Shown: positions 7,534 through 15,739 of the stretch, one piece after another
Position numbering within the stretch: position 1 is the stretch's first letter
How the letters are laid out: the number at the start of each line of letters is the position of its first letter
From: Microbacterium sp. B19
Lineage (GTDB): Bacteria > Actinomycetota > Actinomycetes > Actinomycetales > Microbacteriaceae
Direction: 5' to 3'
Assembly: GCF_000333395.1 (NCBI RefSeq)
Contig: NZ_BADA01000228.1
Location: 1 to 41,039 of the forward strand
Length of the DNA: 41,039 nt
Position numbers and translations under genes: made by a program
Notes under the pieces: generated by a model
What the model saw: the letters and a program-made list of their open reading frames with translations, nothing else
What the model was told of the DNA's origin: nothing
The model's database searches: none

Positions 7534-8811
7534 CTACCCCCGCTCCGCCCCCAGCCCCAGCACCGCCTCGGCGAGTGCCCGGATCCCCGCCGCGACATCG
7601 GCGGCGGAAACGGCCTCGTCGGGGTGGTGACTGATCCCGTCGGGGTTGCGGAGGAACAGCATCCCCACCCCGGTGATGGCCCCGATCGCCATCGCGTCGT
7701 GACCGGCGCGGCTGAACAAGGTCGGGGCCTCACCGCCGATACCTGCCCGCACGACGTCCTGCAGCAGCGGCTCGCAGAACACCGCGGGCGCCGAATGCAC
7801 CTCGCGCGACCGCCAGCGCAGGCCGCGGCGGCCCATGATGGCATCCAATTCCGCGGAGATCTGGGACCACGTGTGGTCGCGGGTCTCGTCGAACTCGCCG
7901 CGCAGATCGAGCGAGAAGACCGCCTCACCGGGCACGACGTTGACCGCTCCCGGGAACGCCTCCAGCTGGCCGACCGTGCCGACGATGTGGTGCTCGGCGC
8001 GGCAGATCCGCTCCACCGCCAGCGCCGCCTCACTCGCCCCGAGCAGCGCGTCGCGGCGCATGTCGTACGGCGTGCCGCCGGCGTGGCGGGCCTCGCCCTC
8101 GACGACGAGCTGAAACCGGCGCGCCGACGCGATCGACGACACCGCCGCGAGCGGCAGCCCGGCGCGGTCGAGCTCGGGGCCCTGCTCGATGTGCGCCTCC
8201 AGATAGCCGACGAGCTCCTCGGGCTTCCGCGCGGCCTCGCCGACACGGCCCGGGTCGAGGCCGAACTCGCGGAACGCCTGCCGCAGCGTCGAGCCGTCGG
8301 CATCCGTCAGGTCCCACCAGGACGGGTCCCACTGCCCGGCCACGGCCGACGACCCGAGCAGCGCCTTGCCGAAGCGCGTGCCCTCCTCGTCCGAGAACGC
8401 GATCACCTCGAGTGCGAACGGGAACGGACTGGATGCCACACCCTCGTCGTCCACGCGACGGACCAGCCGCACCACCTCGAGCGCCATCAGCACACCCACG
8501 ATGCCGTCGAAGCGACCGGCATCCGGGACCGTGTCGAGGTGCGACCCCATCAACAGGGCCGGAGCGTCGCGGTCTCCGGCGGGGGCGAGGCGGCCGACCT
8601 GGTTGCCTGCCGCGTCCTGACGCGTGGTCATGCCGAGCTCGCGCATCCACTCGGCGGCGAGCCGGTTGACGCGCGCGTGCTCGGGCGACAAGTACACGCG
8701 CTCGATGCCGCCGGTCATCGCGGTGACGCGGGCGAGTTCCTCGCAGCGCCCCATCACGCGGCGCGCGGCCGAGGCGATGCGCTCGGGCGCCACCTGGAGC
8801 CGGGTCTTCAT
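7534..8811 (-). CDS. allC: Allantoate amidohydrolase (M20/M28 family)
   Basis: A 425-residue metal-dependent amidohydrolase of the allantoate amidohydrolase/N-carbamoyl-amino-acid hydrolase family. It is expected to convert allantoate to (S)-ureidoglycine, CO2 and ammonia. Motifs: GSHLDTVPDAGRFDG with metal ligand H91 and following Asp residues, AFSDEEGTRFG (metal and catalytic Glu), the AHIEQGPELD segment, GGTPYDMRRDAL of the dimerisation domain, and C-terminal RAGHDAM and SHHPDE. The ATG at 8811 overlaps the stop of the upstream aminotransferase as ATGA, implying translational coupling; the frame stays open upstream only as a shadow. Context with allantoinase and PucG favours allantoate over other carbamoyl substrates. 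Confidence 0.87.
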   Translation of the reverse strand: MKTRLQVAPERIASAARRVMGRCEELARVTAMTGGIERVYLSPEHARVNRLAAEWMRELGMTTRQDAAGNQVGRLAPAGDRDAPALLMGSHLDTVPDAGRFDGIVGVLMALEVVRLVRRVDDEGVASSPFPFALEVIAFSDEEGTRFGKALLGSSAVAGQWDPSWWDLTDADGSTLRQAFREFGLDPGRVGEAARKPEELVGYLEAHIEQGPELDRAGLPLAAVSSIASARRFQLVVEGEARHAGGTPYDMRRDALLGASEAALAVERICRAEHHIVGTVGQLEAFPGAVNVVPGEAVFSLDLRGEFDETRDHTWSQISAELDAIMGRRGLRWRSREVHSAPAVFCEPLLQDVVRAGIGGEAPTLFSRAGHDAMAIGAITGVGMLFLRNPDGISHHPDEAVSAADVAAGIRALAEAVLGLGAERG

Positions 8812-10037
8812 CCCGCGGCTCCGTAGACGCCCTGCGCGGCCTCGACGCCCCCGCCTGCGGCGACAGAAGCACCGTGGCGCCGCAGCACCGTCTCGAGGGC
8901 GGCGAGCGTCGTGAGCACGGCATCCTTTCGGGCGTTGTAGCCCATCGTGCCGATGCGCCAGACGCGCCCGTGCAGCGGACCGAACGACGTGCCGATCTCG
9001 ATCCCGAAGTCGGTCAGCAGCTCGGCGCGCACGGCGTCGCCGACGACGGCATCCGGGATCTCCACCGCGACGACGTTCGTCATCTTGTGCGCGACGTCGC
9101 CGAAGACGGTGAGTCCCAGGCCCTCGACGCCCGCGAGCATCGCGTCGCCGTGGAGCTGGTGCCGCGCGATCACTTCGTCGCGACCTTCGAGGAGCAGCAC
9201 GCGCGCGCACTCCCGCGCGCCATAGAGCATCGTGGTCGCCTCGGTGTGGTGGTTGAGGCGCCGCGGACCCCAGTAATCCAGGATCATCGCGAGGTCGAAG
9301 TAGTTCGAGCGGATGAAGTCGGATGCCTCGGCATCCCCCTCCTCCCGGATCCCCGCCTCGACCCGGGCGCGCGACCGCACGACCTCGACGGCGCGTTCGG
9401 ACAGGCTGATCGGCGCCGAGCCGGAGGGCCCACCGAGGCACTTCTGCAGGCCCGCGGTCGCGGCATCCAGGCCCCAGGCATCCATCTCGAACGGGTTCCC
9501 GCCGAGCGACGCGGTGGCGTCGGTGTAGAACAGGGCGCCGTGGGCGCGGCAGATCTCACCGATCTCGTCGAGCGGCTGCAGCATCGTGGTCGACGTGTCG
9601 CCCTGCACGCACGCGACGAGGTGCGGCTTCACCCGCTCGATCGCCTCGCGGATCGTCGAGACCGGGAAGACCTCTCCCCACGGCACCTCGATCGTGTGGA
9701 CCTCGGCGAGCGCGCGCTCCGCGATCTCTTTCAGCAGGTGGCCGAAGCGGCCGAAGACCGGGACGAGCACGCGGTCGCCGGGGCGGATGAGCGACACCAT
9801 CGCCGCCTCGATGCCGGCGCGGCTCGTGCCGTCGATGAGCAGCGTCGCGTCGTTCTCGGTGCCCCAGACTCGCCGGTACAGCTCCTGCGTCTCGTTCATG
9901 GTCGCGGTCATGAACGGGTCGTACTGCCCGACGAGCGGGGCGCCCATCGCGCGCAGGACGCTGGGGTACGCCGAGATCGGGCCGGGGCCCATCAGCAGAC
10001 GCGCGGGCGGGTCGATCGGGCCGGGGAGGTGGGTCAT
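8808..10037 (-). CDS. pucG: (S)-ureidoglycine--glyoxylate aminotransferase-like class V aminotransferase
   Basis: A 409-residue fold-type I PLP enzyme of the alanine-glyoxylate/PucG group. The PLP lysine is K199 in GLQKCLGGPSG, with FYTDATASLGG (PLP Asp) ahead of it. The opening LLMGPGPISAYPSVLRAM is typical of the family. In purine degradation PucG moves the amino group of (S)-ureidoglycine to glyoxylate, giving glycine and oxalurate. It is translationally coupled (ATGA) to allC, whose product supplies ureidoglycine, which supports this substrate over serine or alanine. It is 229 bp downstream of the amidase gene on the same strand, a gap filled by two palindromes, so a separate promoter is possible. 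Confidence 0.83.
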   Translation of the reverse strand: MTHLPGPIDPPARLLMGPGPISAYPSVLRAMGAPLVGQYDPFMTATMNETQELYRRVWGTENDATLLIDGTSRAGIEAAMVSLIRPGDRVLVPVFGRFGHLLKEIAERALAEVHTIEVPWGEVFPVSTIREAIERVKPHLVACVQGDTSTTMLQPLDEIGEICRAHGALFYTDATASLGGNPFEMDAWGLDAATAGLQKCLGGPSGSAPISLSERAVEVVRSRARVEAGIREEGDAEASDFIRSNYFDLAMILDYWGPRRLNHHTEATTMLYGARECARVLLLEGRDEVIARHQLHGDAMLAGVEGLGLTVFGDVAHKMTNVVAVEIPDAVVGDAVRAELLTDFGIEIGTSFGPLHGRVWRIGTMGYNARKDAVLTTLAALETVLRRHGASVAAGGGVEAAQGVYGAAG

Positions 10038-10086
10038 CTTGGCTCCGTGGTGCGGGGGTGGGCGGGGCGGACGGGCTCAGGACGGA

Positions 10087-10168
10087 ACACAACGAAGGAA
10101 ATCGGCTTCTGCCTCAGCGCCAGGGCGCGCCAGCCGCCGGTCCGGCGCCGGGATTTCCTTCGTTGTGT
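10087..10168. repeat. Family B interrupted palindrome
   Basis: ACACAACGAAGGAAATC (10087-10103) is the perfect reverse complement of GATTTCCTTCGTTGTGT (10152-10168): 17-bp arms, 48-bp GC-rich centre, 82 bp overall. It is the only copy of this arm sequence seen in the window. Confidence 0.85.
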
Positions 10169-10191
10169 CGCGCAGGGCGGGGGCACGTTCG

Positions 10192-10261
10192 GCCCAACTC
10201 CGGCAATCCGGGCGGGGTGGGCGGTGGATGCCGAGCTGTGCCGGTTCTGCAGGAGTTGTGC
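10192..10261. repeat. Family D interrupted palindrome (degenerate copy, D1)
   Basis: The left arm GCCCAACTCCGGC (from 10192) pairs imperfectly with the right arm GCAGGAGTTGTGC (ending 10261); the span is 70 bp. The arm sequence matches the 72-bp copies at 18857-18928, 22433-22504 and 22533-22604. It ends 5 bp before the stop of the minus-strand amidase gene. Confidence 0.6.
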
Positions 10262-10266
10262 CGCGG

Positions 10267-11892
10267 TCATCGGCCGGCCCCCGCCCCGACCAGCGCCGCC
10301 AGACGCCGGGCCAGCCGGACCAGTGCGATGTCGGTGCCGGCGCGCGACACCAGGCACACGCCGACGGGCGCACCGGCGACCGTCAGCAGCGGCACCGAGA
10401 CCGCGGGGAGCCCCGCCGCCGCCGCGGGAGCGGTCATGCGCAGGGTCGCCGCGCGGACGGCATCCACGTCCGCCGTGCGCAGGGGCGCGGGGCCGGGAAC
10501 GGTCGGGAAGATGAGGACGGCGCCGTCGACAAGCTCGGCCAGGTGCGCGGCGATCGGCTCGAGCGCGGCGCGGGCCGACGCCTCCTCGGCCGGGGTGATC
10601 TGGGCCGCGACGCGGAAGCGCTCCGCAACCGCCGGACCCACCGCCCCGGGATGCGCGCGCAGCCACTCCCCGTCGTTGCGCCAGGCCTCGGCGCCCTGGA
10701 CCGTGCGGAACGCGGTGAAGGTGGCATCCAGATCTCCCGAATCCACGGCGCGGAACGGGGGCGGATCGTCGGATGCCGCGAGCGCGGCGAGCAACCGCGA
10801 GAAGGCCGTGCGGGTGTCGGGTTCGACGCACGCGAGGATCTCCTCGGGCACGAGGAACCGCCACGGGAGGTCGTCGCCGGAGGCTCCGTAGACGTTCTCG
10901 GTGGAGGCCGAGCCGTCGTAGCTCAGGCACCAGTCGGCGACGCGCTGGAGGGTCTCGCCGTCGCGGGTGAGCCAGCCGATCGTGTCGAACGACTGCGCGA
11001 GCGGCAACATCCCCTGCCGCGGCACGAGGTCGTGGGTCGTGCGGAGGCCCCACAGCCCCTGGTACGACGCGGGCACGCGAATGGACCCGGCCGTGTCGGT
11101 CGCGAGGCCGATGTCGGCGTGGCCGAGAGCGACGGCGGAGGCCGGTCCGCTCGACGAGCCGCCGGGCAGCGCACCGACGACGGCGCCGTTCGGCGGAGTC
11201 CCGTAGTGCACGTTGTCGCCCGCGATCGAGTACGCGAACTCGTCGGTGCGGGCGATGCCGCGGAGCGACGCGCCCGCGCGGAGGAGGTCGGCGACGGCCG
11301 GGGCGGTGGCCTTCTCGGGGCGCGCCTCCTCGAGGAACGTCGGATTGCCCGCGCCGATGCGGAACCCCGCGATCGCGAACAGATCCTTCACGGCGACGGT
11401 GAGTCCCGCGAGCGGACCCTCCCACGCGCCCTGCAGGAACGGATCGCCGACGCTGCGCCAGATCGTGCGGTCGAGCGCGGGCGTGCGCGGGGTCACGTGC
11501 GCGGCGACGATGAGCCAGCGCCCATCGATCCGCTGCCACACCTGCGTCTGCAGCCCCCGCCCGCCGCCGCGGAACGCCGAGACCGAGATCAGCAGCGCGA
11601 CGTCGCCGTCGGTGCTCTCTTCGGCGTCAGCACCGGATGCCATGGCCTGGCCGCCGCGGGCGAGCGGGCGGTAGTGCACCTCGGCGATCTCGCGCGGGGG
11701 AACGCCGCCGCGCAGCGCCCGGAACCCGCTGATCGCGTCGTGTCCGACGAGGAGCCCCGCGGTGTCGCCGCGGAGCGTGTCGTCGCCGGGGGCGAAGAAC
11801 GCGTCGAGGGCGTCGAGGTCGTTGGCGACGATCGCCCGCTCGTACGCGTCGAACGCCTCCCGCAGGTCGCCCGGGATCGTGGCATCCGTCAT
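10267..11892 (-). CDS. AtzH/HpxZ-like domain fused to amidase-signature hydrolase
   Basis: A 541-residue two-domain protein. Residues 1-135 match the AtzH/HpxZ (DUF3225, NTF2-like) domain: REAFDAYERAIVANDLDALDAFFAPG, LVGHDAISGFRALRGG and a late VWQRIDGRWLIVAAHVT. Residues 140-541 are an amidase-signature hydrolase with a Ser-Ser-Lys triad: K169 in VAVKDLF, the cis-Ser in PGGSSSGP (about 246-247) and nucleophile S270 in DTAGSIRVPAS. In Klebsiella hpxXYZ and Pseudomonas atz systems the AtzG-, AtzE- and AtzH-like parts are separate proteins; here two are joined. The neighbours make oxalurate or a related ureide-derived amide a plausible substrate, but that is inference. The ATG at 11892 overlaps the preceding small ORF (ATGA) and GGAAGGGA precedes it. 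Confidence 0.85.
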   Translation of the reverse strand: MTDATIPGDLREAFDAYERAIVANDLDALDAFFAPGDDTLRGDTAGLLVGHDAISGFRALRGGVPPREIAEVHYRPLARGGQAMASGADAEESTDGDVALLISVSAFRGGGRGLQTQVWQRIDGRWLIVAAHVTPRTPALDRTIWRSVGDPFLQGAWEGPLAGLTVAVKDLFAIAGFRIGAGNPTFLEEARPEKATAPAVADLLRAGASLRGIARTDEFAYSIAGDNVHYGTPPNGAVVGALPGGSSSGPASAVALGHADIGLATDTAGSIRVPASYQGLWGLRTTHDLVPRQGMLPLAQSFDTIGWLTRDGETLQRVADWCLSYDGSASTENVYGASGDDLPWRFLVPEEILACVEPDTRTAFSRLLAALAASDDPPPFRAVDSGDLDATFTAFRTVQGAEAWRNDGEWLRAHPGAVGPAVAERFRVAAQITPAEEASARAALEPIAAHLAELVDGAVLIFPTVPGPAPLRTADVDAVRAATLRMTAPAAAAGLPAVSVPLLTVAGAPVGVCLVSRAGTDIALVRLARRLAALVGAGAGR

Positions 11893-12074
11893 CGCTGTCC
11901 CTTCCCGACGGGATCGAGTGTCCAGGACACGCCGCGTGCGACCCGCGCGATACGGCGTGTCTTGGACACTGAACCATCATCGGCGGCTCGCCGCCGCGGA
12001 ACGATGCCGGGGGCGGCGCCGGCGGCATCCGCGGCCTCGGCACGGGCGAGGGCGGCGGCGAGCGCGGGGGTCAT
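11889..12074 (-). CDS. Small 61-residue ORF bracketed by ATGA overlaps
   Basis: A short frame starts with the ATG at 12074, overlapping the acetamidase stop as ATGA, and ends with a stop at 11889-11891 that overlaps the amidase ATG in the same way. The product starts MTPALAAALARAEAADAAG, an Ala-rich helix, then a basic stretch; its second half is encoded by the family-C palindrome (SVSKTRRI...GVSWTL). The position is where AtzG/HpxX, a small partner of AtzE-like amidases, would be expected, and the length is close to that of AtzG, but I see no clear sequence match. It may be a real coupled peptide, a gene whose 3' part was replaced by the palindrome, or a chance frame. Confidence 0.45.
   Translation of the reverse strand: MTPALAAALARAEAADAAGAAPGIVPRRRAADDGSVSKTRRIARVARGVSWTLDPVGKGQR
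11918..11969. repeat. Family C nested palindrome, copy 1
   Basis: 52 bp. The outer arms start GTGTCCAGGACACGCCG and end in a CGGCGTGTCTTGGACAC-type arm. Each arm also contains its own small palindrome (GTGTC...GACAC). It lies inside the small 61-residue ORF between the acetamidase and amidase genes. Confidence 0.85.
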
Positions 12075-13210
12075 GCGGCGTCTCCGGGCGCGTCGTCGCG
12101 GCCCAGCGCCACCGGATCCACCGCGTCCACCCCGGCGAAGTCCGCCTCGCGGATGCGGGCGTGCACGCCGGACACGATGTCGACGACCTGCGAGATGTCG
12201 AAGTCGGTCGCGGCGCTGAGGTACGCGTAGGCGAGGTGCTCGTCCATGCCCCAGCGGCCCCCGAGGAGCGACAGCGATGCGCGGACGCACGCGCGCATCG
12301 CGGCATCCAGGTCGGGGTCCATACCGGTCGGCACGAGGTACTCGGGCGTCCGGACGAGCGGGCCGACGACCTCTCCGAACGCCGCGCGGGCGGCATCCGC
12401 GGGGATCACCTCGAAACGCAGCGTCGCTCGGAGCGAGGCCTCGAGCGCGGTGAGCGCGACCTCCCCGTCGCCCTGTGCGAAGTGGGGGTCGCCGACGTAC
12501 GCGAGCGCCCCCTCGACCTGCACGGGGAGGAACAGCGTCGTCCCCTCGACGAGCAGGTTGATGTCGATGTTGCCGCCGTGGGTTCCGGGCGGGACGGAGT
12601 GCGGACGCTCGTGCCCGGCGACCGCGACGCCCATCGTCCCGAGGAACGGCGCGAGCGGGAACGCGACCACCGGCTCACCGCCCTCGACGACGGGCAGGGT
12701 TCCGTACAACCCGTCCTCGCGCGCCGCGACGGAGGCGAACACGCTGACGTTGTGCTCCCCCCGGGGCAGTTCGCCCACGAGCGCGCCCTTGCCGTGGCGG
12801 TTCGAGATCACGCCGTACGGCACGCGCGGGGCGAGCGACTCGACCGTGATCTTCAGCAGATCGCCCGGATGCGCGCCGCGCACGTGCACGGGCCCGACGA
12901 CGACGTGCGGACCGTCCGCCATCACGTCACGGGGAACGGATGCCGCGATCTCGATCGCGTCGTCGAGCACCTGCTCCATCGGGACACCGTGGGAAGCGAA
13001 GTACGCCGCCGGGTCTTTGCCCTGATCGTCGAGGATGCCCTCGTGGCTCACGGTGTCGAACGTGACGGTCTCACCCGACGCGATCTCGAGCACCGCCGCG
13101 TCGGCTGCGCAGGGAAGCCGCCCCCACAGGACGGTGTCGGGCGTCGCGCGGACGTAGTGGTCGCCGGGGATGTCCCCGACGCCGGGCTGCAGGATCGGCA
13201 CGGCGCTCAT
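12071..13210 (-). CDS. Acetamidase/formamidase family protein
   Basis: A 379-residue FmdA/AmdA-family hydrolase, which splits small amides to ammonia and the acid. Recognisable segments are VLEIASGETVTFDTVSHEG, VVGPVHVRGAHPGDLLKITV, FPLAPFLGTMGVA, a PPGTHGGNIDINLLVEGTTLF block and YVGDPHFAQGDGEV, all typical of the family's metal-binding beta-rich fold. The ATG at 13210 overlaps the allantoinase stop (ATGA), and the stop overlaps the next small ORF (ATGA), placing it firmly inside the ureide operon. Formamide is the textbook substrate; within this pathway it may act on a small amide such as oxamate or formamide released from ureide breakdown, but this is inference. Confidence 0.85.
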   Translation of the reverse strand: MSAVPILQPGVGDIPGDHYVRATPDTVLWGRLPCAADAAVLEIASGETVTFDTVSHEGILDDQGKDPAAYFASHGVPMEQVLDDAIEIAASVPRDVMADGPHVVVGPVHVRGAHPGDLLKITVESLAPRVPYGVISNRHGKGALVGELPRGEHNVSVFASVAAREDGLYGTLPVVEGGEPVVAFPLAPFLGTMGVAVAGHERPHSVPPGTHGGNIDINLLVEGTTLFLPVQVEGALAYVGDPHFAQGDGEVALTALEASLRATLRFEVIPADAARAAFGEVVGPLVRTPEYLVPTGMDPDLDAAMRACVRASLSLLGGRWGMDEHLAYAYLSAATDFDISQVVDIVSGVHARIREADFAGVDAVDPVALGRDDAPGDAA

Positions 13211-14535
13211 GCCTCCACCACCGTGGTCACGAGCTCGCGCCCCGCGCGAACCGTCACGGGCTCGCCGCGGCGGAACACCGATTCCCCGCGCAGCCATGTC
13301 TCGCGTACGACGCCCGTGAGCGTCTGCCCGTGCCACGGCGAGACCGGGTTGCGGTATTCGAGGGCCGTGGCATCCACGACGAACTCCTCGTCGGGAGCGA
13401 ACGCCACCAGGTGCGCCGGAGCGCCGGGGGCGATCACGCCGAGGCCCGCGAGCCCGGCGATGCGCGCGGGTCCGGTGGTCACGAGCGGAAGGAAGTCTTC
13501 GAGCGGGATGCCACGCCCCCGCGCCGCGGTATGGACCGACGACAGGCCGGTCTGGAGTCCCGCGATCCCGCCCCAGGCCAGGCCGAAGTCGGGGTTGGAC
13601 TTCAGCTCCACCGTCGCCGGCGAGTGGTCGCTGACGACGGCGTCGATGGTGCCGTCGACCACCCCCGCCCACAACAGGTCGCGGTTCGCAGCGCCGCGGA
13701 TCGGCGGGCAGCACTTGAACGCCGCGGCTCCGTCGGGCACCTCGGCGGCGTCCAGCGTGAGATAGTGCGGGCACGTCTCGACGGTCAGGCGCACGCCCTC
13801 GGCCTTCGCGGCACGGACGTCGTCCAGCGCCTCACCGTCGGACACGTGCACGATGTGCGCGCGGGCGCCGGTGCGGCGGGCCGCCTCGATGACCCGGCGG
13901 ATGGCCGCGCGCTCGCTGACCGGCGGGCGGCTGGCCTCGAAGTCGGCGTAGTGCGGACCGAGCGCGCCGTCGGCGTGCAGGTGCGCGGGATCCTCGGCGT
14001 GCACGATCAGCAGCCCGTCGAACTCCGCGAGCTCGGCGAGGCACGCCTCGAGCTGCTCGGCATCCAGGTGTCCGAACTCGTCGATGCCGCTCGGCGACAG
14101 GAAGCACTTGACCCCGACGACCCCGGCATCCGCCAGCGCACGCAGCGACCCGAGGTTCTCGGGGACCGCCCCGCCCCAGTACGCCACGTCGACGGCGAGC
14201 TTTCCGACGGCGGCGGCGCGCTTGGCATCCAGGGCTTCCGGGGTCGTCGTGACCGGCGAGCTGTTCAGCGGCATGTCGACGACGGTGGTCACTCCCCCGG
14301 CCGCGGCGGCCGCGGTGCCGGTGGCGAAGCCCTCCCACTCGGTGCGGCCGGGTTCGTCGAGGTGCACGTGCGAGTCGACGAGGCCCGGCAGCAGCACGGC
14401 GTCGTCGGGCAGCACACGGTCGGCCATCGGGTCGAAGACGGTCACGTCCGTGATGCGACCCTCGTCGATCACGACGGTCGCGGGGACGAAACGCCCGTCC
14501 ACGAACGTGCGGCGGGCGGCGATCCTGGTGCTCAT
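13207..14535 (-). CDS. allB: Allantoinase
   Basis: A 442-residue cyclic amidohydrolase that opens allantoin to allantoate. Binuclear metal-site motifs are visible: H56 and H58 in DSHVHLDEPG, the carboxylated Lys in GVGVKCFLSPSG, His in LIVHAED and in HIVHVSDGEALDD, and the Asp in VVSDHSPA. The segment TEWEGFATGTAAAAAGGVTT is characteristic of AllB rather than dihydropyrimidinase. The start at 14535 gives the usual N-terminal strand (TRIAARRTFVDGRFVPATVVIDEGRI); an upstream extension to 14586 has no family match. It is the first gene of the minus-strand ureide operon, and the 676-bp divergent gap to uraD probably holds both promoters. Confidence 0.92.
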   Translation of the reverse strand: MSTRIAARRTFVDGRFVPATVVIDEGRITDVTVFDPMADRVLPDDAVLLPGLVDSHVHLDEPGRTEWEGFATGTAAAAAGGVTTVVDMPLNSSPVTTTPEALDAKRAAAVGKLAVDVAYWGGAVPENLGSLRALADAGVVGVKCFLSPSGIDEFGHLDAEQLEACLAELAEFDGLLIVHAEDPAHLHADGALGPHYADFEASRPPVSERAAIRRVIEAARRTGARAHIVHVSDGEALDDVRAAKAEGVRLTVETCPHYLTLDAAEVPDGAAAFKCCPPIRGAANRDLLWAGVVDGTIDAVVSDHSPATVELKSNPDFGLAWGGIAGLQTGLSSVHTAARGRGIPLEDFLPLVTTGPARIAGLAGLGVIAPGAPAHLVAFAPDEEFVVDATALEYRNPVSPWHGQTLTGVVRETWLRGESVFRRGEPVTVRAGRELVTTVVEA

Positions 14536-14669
14536 GCCGATCACGCTAAAGGCCCCGCGTTTCGCCGATGTAACCGTCATCAACATTCATGCGAACACTC
14601 GGCCCGTGGAGGAGGGGTCGGCGGGCATGGGGCCCGGTGCCGCGCCGGCGTTCGGGGCGGTGGTCGCGG

Positions 14670-14738
14670 GGTTCGGGGCGCGATCCGCGCTTCGGGGCGT
14701 GAGTTCTCCGCCCCAAAGCGAGGAATCCGCCCCAAACC
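14670..14738. repeat. Nested inverted repeat (CGGGGCG/CGCCCC)
   Basis: Outer arms GGTTCGGGGCG (14670-14680) and CGCCCCAAACC (14728-14738); inner arms CTTCGGGGCG (14690-14699) and CGCCCCAAAG (14709-14718). Both pairs match except one position (C opposite A), so the whole 69 bp can fold as two concentric stems. A further half-copy, GTTCGGGGCG, begins at 14650. Confidence 0.6.
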
Positions 14739-14810
14739 CGGAAGGAACCGGCGCGTCCACCCGGGTGCACCCCGCGCCGGGACCCCGTGCCGGGGTGCGC
14801 CGCGTGACCT

Positions 14811-15058
14811 GTGCCAGGCTCCGGAGTTTCGGTACCTCCCGGCCCACGGAACACCGGATTCACGGCATCCAGCCCGATTTCTCCGGAGTGCGGCACGCGG
14901 CGGGGGCCGGGCGCAGGCCCGCACGGCGCGGGCCGGCCGCCGACGCGGTGCTGGCGGTGCCCCGCGCGGCCCGTGCCAGACTCCGGAGTTTCGGCACTTC
15001 CCGGCCCGCGGAACCCCGGACTTCCGGCATCCAGCCCGATTTCTCCGGAGTGCGGCAC
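14811..15058. repeat. Family E: two 86-bp interrupted palindromes, 162-bp period
   Basis: Copies at 14811-14896 and 14973-15058, both 86 bp. Each opens GTGCCAG(G/A)CTCCGGAGTTTC and closes ATTTCTCCGGAGTGCGGCAC, its approximate reverse complement. The CTCCGGAG core of each arm is itself palindromic. The centres share GGCATCCAGCCCG, and the spacer GCGGGC-rich sequences are related, so the full 162-bp unit is tandemly duplicated. Confidence 0.82.
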
Positions 15059-15211
15059 GCGGCGGGCCGCGGGCGCAGGCCCACACGGCACGCGGCGGGC
15101 CACGGCGAGCGCGCCGCAGGACGGGCGCACCCACCCGAAATGTTCCCCACAGCAACATTGCGGACACATCCGGCCACAGCCCCGTAACGCGGCGCCCGTA
15201 GCGTTGCGGGC

Positions 15212-15739
15212 ATGCACCTCACCGCCTTCAACGCGGCCTCGTCGGCCGACGCGACGGACGTCGTCCGGGTGTGGGCCGACATCCCGGGGTGGGTCGACGC
15301 CGTCGTCGCCGGTCGCCCCTACACAGACGTCGATGCCCTCGCCGCCTACGCCGGAGACCTCGCCGCCACCTGGGCCCCGGAAGACCTCGCCCAGGCCCTG
15401 CACGCCCACCCGCGCATCGGCGCGAAGGTCTCCGGCGAGAACGCCGAGGCTGCGGCATCCCGTCGCGAACAGGCCGCGATGACCACCGCCGCCGACGACG
15501 ACGTCGCCGCGATCGCCGCCGGCAACGCCGCGTACGAGGAGCGGTTCGGTCGCGTGTTCCTCATCCGCGCGGCGGGCCGGACGCCGGGCGAGATCCGCGC
15601 CGAACTCGAGCGACGCCTCGGCAACGCGCCCGACGCCGAAACCCTCGAAGCGACGCGACAGCTCGCCGAGATCGCACTGCTGCGCCTGCGGACCACCCTC
15701 GCGGACGACGTCCCCGACGAACCGGAGCCCGCCGAATGA
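15212..15739 (+). CDS. uraD: 2-oxo-4-hydroxy-4-carboxy-5-ureidoimidazoline decarboxylase
   Basis: A 175-residue protein of the OHCU decarboxylase family, which converts OHCU to (S)-allantoin and CO2. It is all-helical with the active-site motif HAHPRIGAK (H66-P67, the catalytic His-Pro pair), followed by SRREQAAM and the substrate-contact helix NAAYEERFGRVFLIRAAGRTPGEI, all typical of the family. The start at 15212 gives MHLTAFNAAS, matching the usual N-terminus. It is the first gene of the plus-strand uricolytic operon and its stop overlaps the start of the next gene (ATGA). Confidence 0.92.
   Translation: MHLTAFNAASSADATDVVRVWADIPGWVDAVVAGRPYTDVDALAAYAGDLAATWAPEDLAQALHAHPRIGAKVSGENAEAAASRREQAAMTTAADDDVAAIAAGNAAYEERFGRVFLIRAAGRTPGEIRAELERRLGNAPDAETLEATRQLAEIALLRLRTTLADDVPDEPEPAE

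Larger units (their letters stand above)
14536..15211. other. 676-bp divergent intergenic region between allB and uraD
   Basis: No convincing gene. It holds a nested CGGGGCG-type dyad (14670-14738), two 86-bp palindromes in a 162-bp tandem repeat (14811-15058), and two short AT-richer ends that are the likely promoter areas: about 14560-14600 for allB (on the minus strand TTCGCA, 16 bp, TTACAT) and about 15130-15190 for uraD (GTTCCCCACAGCAACATTGCGGAC). The promoter hexamers are weak guesses. Confidence 0.5.
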
